DNA of 64,000 nt, from contig JAYWVB010000004.1 of NCBI GenBank assembly GCA_039881045.1, positions 1,116,001-1,180,000 of the forward strand, in the 5' to 3' direction. This DNA is from Chaetomium olivaceum. Its lineage: Eukaryota; Ascomycota; Sordariomycetes; Sordariales; Chaetomiaceae. The notes below the pieces were generated by a model that made no database searches, was not told the DNA's origin, and saw only the letters and a program-made list of their open reading frames with translations. The translations under genes were made by a program, and so were the position numbers. Positions 58,101 to 64,000 of this stretch are shown here, one piece after another. The stretch's first letter is position 1; every line of letters starts with the position of its first letter.

Positions 58101-58270
58101 CAAAGGGCAAACAAGGCGCGGCCGAACGCCGTTTCCTTTGTTCTTCTTCCTTCTTCTCTCTCCCACCCTTCCAGGTTCCCACCCCACTTACCACCCTTGA
58201 CGCCCACGGCATCAACTCGACCTCACCCTCCTCGCTCGAATCCCCCGAGTCCGTGTCTACATATTCCAAA
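55196..58270. other. 3-kb intergenic region
   Basis: Between the divergently oriented acetyltransferase and ddi1 genes. Contains a perfect small hairpin (56102-56125) and a purine- and A-rich stretch (about 56690-56800) whose flanks repeat tacgtactt (56585 and 56622 areas), possibly a degenerate transposon or MITE remnant; no terminal repeats could be proved. ORFs of up to 177 aa show no domain-like sequence. The last 250 bases are the ddi1 promoter and leader. Confidence 0.45.
56102..56125. repeat. Perfect inverted repeat (10-bp arms, 4-base loop)
   Basis: Arms aggtacctcc and ggaggtacct around ggta; flanking GTA and ...CCTTAC extend the symmetry with a bulge. TACCTAGGTA-like palindromic motifs are scattered through intergenic DNA of many Pezizomycotina. 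Not followed by a T run, so not a terminator. Confidence 0.7.
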
Positions 58271-59731
58271 ATGTAGGTTGGGCTTGGCGTGGATTCCCCG
58301 CTCGCTGATCCGCATACTTACTCGCCGACTCTAGGCGTATCACGCTCTCCATCACCAACTCGGAGCCGCAGGGCGATGACCAGGAACTGCTCTCCCTAGA
58401 GGTCTACCCGGAGATGACGATCGAGACTCTGCGCAGCTCCATCCAGGCCGAAACCACCCACCACCCCAGCGCCCAACATCTCTATCACAATGGGCAACTC
58501 GTCCACGACAATGCCAAGACATTGGGCGAGCTCGGTGTGACCGACGGCGACATGCTCGCCCTCCACATCCGCGACATGCGGGGCAGCACGACAGCCCCCG
58601 CCGCCAGGGCGGCCCCGCAGAGTGCAGCTCGGCCTGCAGCGCGGCCACCCCCAGCGCAGGACCCGGAGGTGATTCGGCTGCAGATTCTCGGAGACCCGAA
58701 CCTGAGGGGCGAGCTTGGTAGATCGAGGCCCGACCTGGTGGCTGCGCTGGAGGATCCGCAGAGGTTCGCCCGCCTCTTCGCCGATAGTCTTGACAGAGAG
58801 CAAAGGGAGCGCAACGAGCGCCAGCGCCAGATCCAGCTGCTCAATGCGGATCCGTTCGATATTGACGCGCAGGCGAGAATCGAGGAGATCATCCGTCAAG
58901 AGCGTGTCATGGAAAACCTGCAGAATGCCATGGAACACAACCCGGAAGGTGGGTAATACCGTGACCTAGCACAACCCGGTCACTCAGAACCCCCGCTAAC
59001 TGCCACTGCTTTTCCTAGTTTTCGGCACTGTTCACATGCTCTACCTCGAAGTGGAAGTCAACGGATACAAGGTCAAGGCTTTGGTCGACTCAGGTGCGCA
59101 GGCAACCATCATGAGCCCACAGTGTGCTGAAGCATGTGGCATCATGCGCCTCGTCGACAAGCGCTTTTCGGGCATCGCCCGCGGCGTGGGAACAGCCAAT
59201 ATCATCGGCCGCGTGCACTCGGCCCAAATCAAGATCGGCCCCCTTTTCCTACCGTGCAGTTTTACCGTCATGGAGGGCAAGCAAGTGGAGATGCTCTTGG
59301 GGCTCGACATGTTGAAACGATACCAGGCGAGCCTCGATCTCGCAAAGGACATCCTGATTATCCAGGGCGTCGAGGTGCCGTTTCTGGGGCCGGCCGATAT
59401 TCCAGTCGAAACCGAAGAAGCGGTGGAACGGGAGCCCACCGTCCCAGGTCCCGCGGGGACGACGATCGGCCAACGGTCTGGCGCCGTGCATGCACCCAGC
59501 GGACAGGGCGGCGCTGCGCCGGCTCCGGGGACCCAGGCAGGTGCTACTCCTGCTCCTGCTGCCGCCGCCGCCCCCAGCAGCCAACTCAGGGCACCAGCGG
59601 CACCTTCATTTCCCAGGGAACATATCGACCAGCTCGTGGCGCTTGGGGCATCCGAGCAGAGGGCGATTCAAGCACTGGAGGCGACCGGCGGGAACGTCGA
59701 GTACGCAGCGAGCTTGATTTTCCAGGACTGA
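58271..59731 (+). CDS. ddi1: DDI1: UBL - retroviral-type aspartic protease - UBA protein
   Basis: Three exons. The start codon is split by intron 1: AT at 58271-58272, intron 58273-58334, then G CGT ATC (MRITLSITN). Intron 2 is 58949-59018. Domains in order: ubiquitin-like domain (residues 1 to about 75; VYPEMTIETLRSSIQAETTH), helical HDD region (RPDLVAALEDPQRFARLFAD), dimeric retropepsin-like protease with catalytic VDSGAQATIMS and the KIGPLFLPCSFTVMEGKQVE flap region, an Ala/Pro/Gly-rich linker, and a C-terminal UBA (DQLVALGASEQRAIQALEAT). DDI1 is a shuttle and protease for highly ubiquitinated proteins, acting with the proteasome. Length and motifs are complete; no frame break. Convergent with rrp8. 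Confidence 0.95.
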
Positions 59732-60169
59732 TAATGACTGGGCTGGCTTTGCCCTCTGGCCGGTTCGCCTCCGGTCACGGTTTTGAAACGACGTTAACGG
59801 ATTATGAAGTTATCTTCCTTGGCGGGGACTGGGATATACAGGGACGGTTTTAGGTGCACATGTCACCATCTCCGCATGGTAATCGCTAGGCCATGCGTCG
59901 AGTTTGCTTTGGACTATTTTGCTGCGCTTGAGAGCTTATCTCTGGGACAACACAAGTGGCGGACGGGTATAAAAATCGGTATGGTGTGTGCAAAGGGCAG
60001 TTTTGTCTTTCTAGAGGGCATCTAGCACCGGAGAGCGCATAGCTTAGAATCGACCGGAACGTTTGCTTCGCAATGCTAATCCACCCACCACTGCGTCCCC
60101 GTTTTATACTCTCTTTCAAGAACGCCATTTTCACCCCCTACTCTCGCAAAAGCCCAAAGACTGAGACCA
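59732..60169. other. Convergent 3' regions of ddi1 and rrp8
   Basis: 438 bases. No ORF or RNA gene seen. Confidence 0.5.
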
Positions 60170-61891
60170 TTACCTAATCTTATAAACACACGGCTTCAGA
60201 ACCGCCGCCTCGTTGAAATCCTCCTCACGGTCCCCATCCCTGTCAATGAACTTCTTTTTCTGCACCGTCCGGCCCTTGCCGTCCGTCCACTTCCGCTCCC
60301 CCTGCGAAGCGGCCTTCTCCTCGGCCCCGGGAGCGGCGCACTTGCCGCGGAGCGCGGGCCCCGCCTTGACAAAGTGCATGCGCACAAACATGCGGTTGCT
60401 CATGTCCACGGCCCCCTCGCCCAGGTCGCGGCTCAGCAGGAACCCGCGCTTCCGGAGCGCCTCCACAAACGCCCCGATGTCGGTCTCCTGCTGTTGCTGC
60501 TGCTTGTTGCGGGCTTCGGCCCCGTCAACTTGCACGGCTAGCTCGGCCAGGTGGGACGCCTCTTCCTCCTCGGCGGCGGCCGCCTTGGCCTGCTTGGTCG
60601 CGGCGGCGGAGGGCTGCTTCTTGCGGTTGCCGACGCTGTGCGCGACGACTTTGGACTTGTGGGCGGCGGCGGCGGCCGGGTTGGTAAAGCGGCTCTTGAT
60701 CTCGGCCACCCACAGCTCGCCGCGCCAGCGCAGGACGCGGTAGGCTTCCTCGACGAAGGAGAGCCAGTTGGTGCCCATGAGCGCGAGGCAGAAGATGGCC
60801 ACGTCGACCGAGTTGTCGGCGAGCGGGAGGTTGGCGATGTCGGCGCGCGTTACGAGGGCCGAGCCGCCTGTTTGCAGGTCGAAGCTGCGGATGTCGAGGT
60901 GCAGTTTGCGGGCGAAGGGCTGGAGTGCCGTGGCGAGCTTGGCGTCGCCGCAGCCGAGGTCCGCGACGGTGCAGGTTTTGGTGCTGTGCATTTTGGGCAG
61001 GGGGAGTTGGGCGGCAGTGACGGGGCCGTTGGGGTTGCGCGGCTGGAAGCGGACTTTGGCGCGTGCTTTGAGGTCGGCGATATATCCGTCGACGGGGTTC
61101 TCGGGCCACACGTCGACTTGCCGGCGGAAGCCCTCGTGGTACTCGGTGAACATCTCTGGGGAGTCCTGGAAGAGTTGGAAGGCTTCCGCGGATGGGCGGG
61201 TGTAGAGGGTTTCGTTGAGGTGACGGAAGCGAGCTGAGACGAGCTTCTCGCGCATAGAGGCTTGGAGCGGGGTGAGCTTCGGTGCGGTAGAAACGGGAGG
61301 TGCTGACGGAGGGGCCGCCGCGTCGGATTTGGCTTTCTTGTCGATGGACTTGGTATTATCCTTGTTATCGCCACCTGTTTTTTGCTTCTTCTTCTTGTCG
61401 GCCTTCCCCTTCACCTCCTGGGTAGCATCCTCCTCATCGTCGATGCCATTCCATTCGTCTCCCTCCTCTTCAGCGGGCTGGGCCGTTGCTGTGAGCGAGC
61501 TCCGCTGCTCCTTCTTATCCTTCTTTTTCTGTTTCTTGTCGGACTTATCGCTGGATTCCTTCTGTTGCTCTTTGCTTCCTAATTGAGCTGTGCTGTTCCC
61601 GTCCTCGAGACTACCCGACACCGCAGCACCGTGCTCGTTTTTTTGGCGCTTGTTGTCCTTCCTAGGCTGTGTCTTGTTTGCCCCTGATACTGATGGCCCC
61701 TTGTGCTCAATGACCTTTTCCCACAGATCGGCCAAGTTTTCTGCCGTCACATTCCCTGTTTGTCCTGGTCGCTTGCGCTTCTTCGCGGGCTTCGGATTCG
61801 GGGTGGAAGTAGAAGGTGCAGATGGAGCTGGAACCCCCGTTTCCGACTTGAGCTTCGCGGCCGAAATACTAAGCCCCTTTACAGGAAACAT
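60170..61891 (-). CDS. rrp8: 25S rRNA m1A methyltransferase RRP8
   Basis: Single exon of 573 codons from ATG 61891 (MFPVKGLSISAAKLKSETGV). The first 200 residues are Lys/Glu/Ser-rich and disordered, a typical nucleolar tail. Then the RRP8 core: MREKLVSARFRHLNETLYTR, FQLFQDSPEMFTEYHEGFRR, DVWPENPVDGYIADLKARAK; SAM motif VADLGCGDAKLA; DIANLPLADNSVDVAIFCLA; LMGTNWLSFVEEAYRVLRWR; GELWVAEIKSRF. A lineage insertion rich in Ala, Lys and Gln (AAAAAHKSK; QQQQQE) separates the last two strands. RRP8 methylates N1 of an adenine in helix 25.1 of 25S rRNA in the nucleolus. The C-terminus VLKPCVYKIR is conserved. Frame intact. Confidence 0.93.
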   Translation of the reverse strand: MFPVKGLSISAAKLKSETGVPAPSAPSTSTPNPKPAKKRKRPGQTGNVTAENLADLWEKVIEHKGPSVSGANKTQPRKDNKRQKNEHGAAVSGSLEDGNSTAQLGSKEQQKESSDKSDKKQKKKDKKEQRSSLTATAQPAEEEGDEWNGIDDEEDATQEVKGKADKKKKQKTGGDNKDNTKSIDKKAKSDAAAPPSAPPVSTAPKLTPLQASMREKLVSARFRHLNETLYTRPSAEAFQLFQDSPEMFTEYHEGFRRQVDVWPENPVDGYIADLKARAKVRFQPRNPNGPVTAAQLPLPKMHSTKTCTVADLGCGDAKLATALQPFARKLHLDIRSFDLQTGGSALVTRADIANLPLADNSVDVAIFCLALMGTNWLSFVEEAYRVLRWRGELWVAEIKSRFTNPAAAAAHKSKVVAHSVGNRKKQPSAAATKQAKAAAAEEEEASHLAELAVQVDGAEARNKQQQQQETDIGAFVEALRKRGFLLSRDLGEGAVDMSNRMFVRMHFVKAGPALRGKCAAPGAEEKAASQGERKWTDGKGRTVQKKKFIDRDGDREEDFNEAAVLKPCVYKIR

Positions 61892-64000
61892 GGTGACCGA
61901 CCACAGATAGTTTCTGAAGGAATTGGCACTGTTTCACTGTTCTGCTAGTTGCAAGTTGAGGCCGTGGTTGCTGTGAGCCTTGATCAGAAAAATTGAGTGG
62001 GGCGATAGACGGAGCTCGCGCCAAGGAACCCCAGAGCCAGCCGATTAAGGCGGGTGGTGGGTCTGATGTAATCCGTGCACCAAAACTTTGCTTATCTTGG
62101 AGGTTGCTCCCCACCAGGAGTGCCAGGGTCTCAGGGAATTCATCAGAAGGAATCAAACATCTGCATCTGGATCCGCCATGGCTTGTACAAGCCGCCAGAG
62201 TTACAAAAGCCATCACTCACCTTCATCACTCACCTAGCAAAGGATGCTAATGTATTCAGCCATTTATTCTTATGAAAATTGCGTTTTTTCAGCCGGAGAC
62301 TCCGAGCGTCCCTATACACGGGACCTAGGGCACATCCTGACCCGTTGTGTGTATGAATAACTAACGGACCGAGCATCAAGGGTCGGTGGATGAGCAGCTA
62401 CCTGCGTACGATGCGGGTGATGCTGATGTCGGAAGCACTTGTTGCGAGCTGGTGGGTAGCAGATGAGGTGACACTCCCTCTGCGTCTCGGAACGGTGAAG
62501 TAGATGCCGAACATTTCTTCGCCCAGCTCGCATCAAGTATACTACACCACTATTCGTACCAACCCAGGTTGTCAGTGCCGCTGCTATTTTACTCCGTGTT
62601 TACCGAGGTTCCCCAGCTGTGGGGATTTCATGAAGACTCCTGTCCCTGTCTATCGGTCCGTCCCCGACGTGAACAGTTGAGTTTGAGCAAGACAGAGTAA
62701 ATATTTCGCTGAAGGTTCGGACTTCCCGACGTTGCTGTCATGGCGGCGCCAGTGAAAAGTCTGTACATACATGCCGGCAAACTTCATTCAGCTCGCAGCC
62801 GCCCGATCTCGGGCTGCCTCGGCGGGTACTTTACTCAAGGAAGCATGGAAGGTGCGACAGACCTTCCATGGATGGGCAACCCAGACTGGGGAAGTGCAGG
62901 CTCGTGGCTCAGTCAGTCAAGGAACCCCGCCCCCCGGGCCCTTCCTTTCCCGTCCATCGAGGTCGAGTTGCACAGCTTCAGCTCAGTTCCGCATCCCGCA
63001 ACCCGCCGCCAATGTGCAGCCGTGATATGTTCATTTGTCCCTTTTTACTCAGCGTTTTGGTTTGAGGGCTGTTTATAGTCTCGCGGGAGAGCGGCGTGCC
63101 GGCTGCTGTCTCACCGTCATTACTACCCAACTACAGAGTGCTGTTACCCACTGCCCGTCGTGTATAGAGCGTATGGGGTCCAAGTACGAATACTTCTGCA
63201 CCTCTGGTCCTACCCCGGTCCTCGGAATGTCCAGACTTCTTGTGCAGCCGGGGACCGATGACACGCTACGGATGCAGTCCGCCCTGCGTGCCGCTCAACG
63301 GCAGCTGCGGGAGAGCCGACAACGCCTCCATCCCGTCACTTCACGGCACGCGAGATGACCTCTTTTCCGTTTTGGTGATTTGGTGAGGCTTCAGCGGGGT
63401 TCAGCTTTCCCCTCCCAGCGCCCCCCTGTCGCACATCACCACGCGAACAGGGCACATCGATCTTGTCGATCACTGGAGGTGTGGCAGACCCGCGTGTCCG
63501 CGCCGTTCTGGGCCCTGAATTCGTCCTGTCGGAGCACGGCGCGATCCTTTTTCATCACCCCCTTGACCAAAACTCCCCGTTATGCACACCAAGCCATTGG
63601 TATCCACATGGCGATGCTGGGCTCTCCGGATCGCCCCATCCTCTCTGTACCGCGATACAACCTCACCCTTGTAAGCACCCTCGAGCCTTCGGACTTTGTT
63701 TGCTGTGACAGGATGCCGATCTGTCCTCGCAACGGCGTCTTCTTCCCACCACAAGGCCGCGATGCTATCGTTCAAGGCCAGCACGGCTTGACAACCCCGT
63801 GATAGCGCCTATGAAGTCCGATCACTAAGTTACCCCTGACTGTGGCGCCGAGCCCTGGAATCAACCCCCTGGCCGGGCGTGAGAGGATTCTTCTTGAGAG
63901 GCCCGTTCCGCGACAGCCCACCCCCGGGTCTTTCCGTCTTCGGGGCGACGACAAAGGCGAGCCGGCCACGCACTGCATACCTTAGCCTTCGGCGGACCTG
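61892..64000. other. Terminal intergenic region
   Basis: About 2.1 kb from the rrp8 promoter to the window edge. Several ORFs of 60-140 aa on both strands overlap without domain-like sequence. At the very end (63975-64000) the minus strand reads CGAAGGCTAAG followed by GTATGC, a plausible exon end and donor of a gene starting beyond the window; not certain enough to annotate. Confidence 0.45.

Noticed and set aside
1..64000. CRISPR arrays, operons, riboswitches
   Set aside because: No direct-repeat/spacer pattern; the genome is eukaryotic with spliced monocistronic genes.

Overview
The window is nuclear DNA of a filamentous ascomycete, most likely Sordariomycetes and perhaps Sordariales/Chaetomiaceae (the taxon is inference). 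Reasons: GC-rich coding sequence, many spliceosomal introns of about 50-80 nt with GTANGT donors and CTAAC/CTGAC branch points, and fungus-typical genes (DASH subunit ASK1, a C2H2 plus fungal-specific transcription factor, ERG5, URA5, RRN7). There are about 24 genes on both strands, each with its own promoter; nothing looks like an operon, phage or bacterial element.

Layout. 1-3.9 kb: MMS1_N/DDB1-like propeller protein (minus, 3' end outside the window). 5.6-9.3 kb: TBC RabGAP (GYP8/TBC1D20 type) and COG3, both in ER-Golgi traffic. 10.4-16.4 kb: eIF5A, RRN7, ubiquitin-eL40 and a Yip1-family membrane protein. 16.7-19.9 kb: mitochondrial rhodanese and ERG5 (CYP61). 20-25.5 kb: gene-poor accessory island with a P-loop kinase-like gene and a coiled-coil gene, both disrupted. 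25.6-32.6 kb: a 71-aa protein, ASK1, EAF7 (NuA4) and a gamma-tubulin-complex protein. 32.6-40.9 kb: 8.3 kb without a recognisable gene, ending at a C2H2 transcription factor (40.9-44.0 kb). 45-53.9 kb: 70-aa single-pass membrane protein, MRPL47-type uL29m, Rab GDI, NOG1 and URA5. 54.2-61.9 kb: GNAT acetyltransferase, DDI1 and RRP8. The rest is intergenic.

The genes are mostly independent housekeeping functions: membrane traffic (GYP8-like, COG3, Yip1, GDI), ribosome production (RRN7, eL40, NOG1, RRP8, MRPL47), mitosis (ASK1, GCP), chromatin (EAF7) and biosynthesis (ERG5, URA5).

The most striking property is that many conserved genes carry single-base reading-frame breaks away from any splice site: COG3, eIF5A, ERG5, EAF7, the GCP gene (three breaks), the C2H2 factor and URA5. 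Other genes of similar size (NOG1, GDI, RRP8, DDI1, RRN7, ubiquitin-eL40) are intact. Because several of the broken genes are normally essential and insertions and deletions are mixed, uncorrected indel errors in the assembly are the likeliest cause; the 10-bp duplication inside the P-loop of the accessory kinase may be a genuine mutation. Real gene-structure curiosities are two start codons split by introns (ubiquitin-eL40 and DDI1) and a GC-AG intron in the acetyltransferase gene. I found no convincing new multi-gene system; the accessory island is the best place to look.
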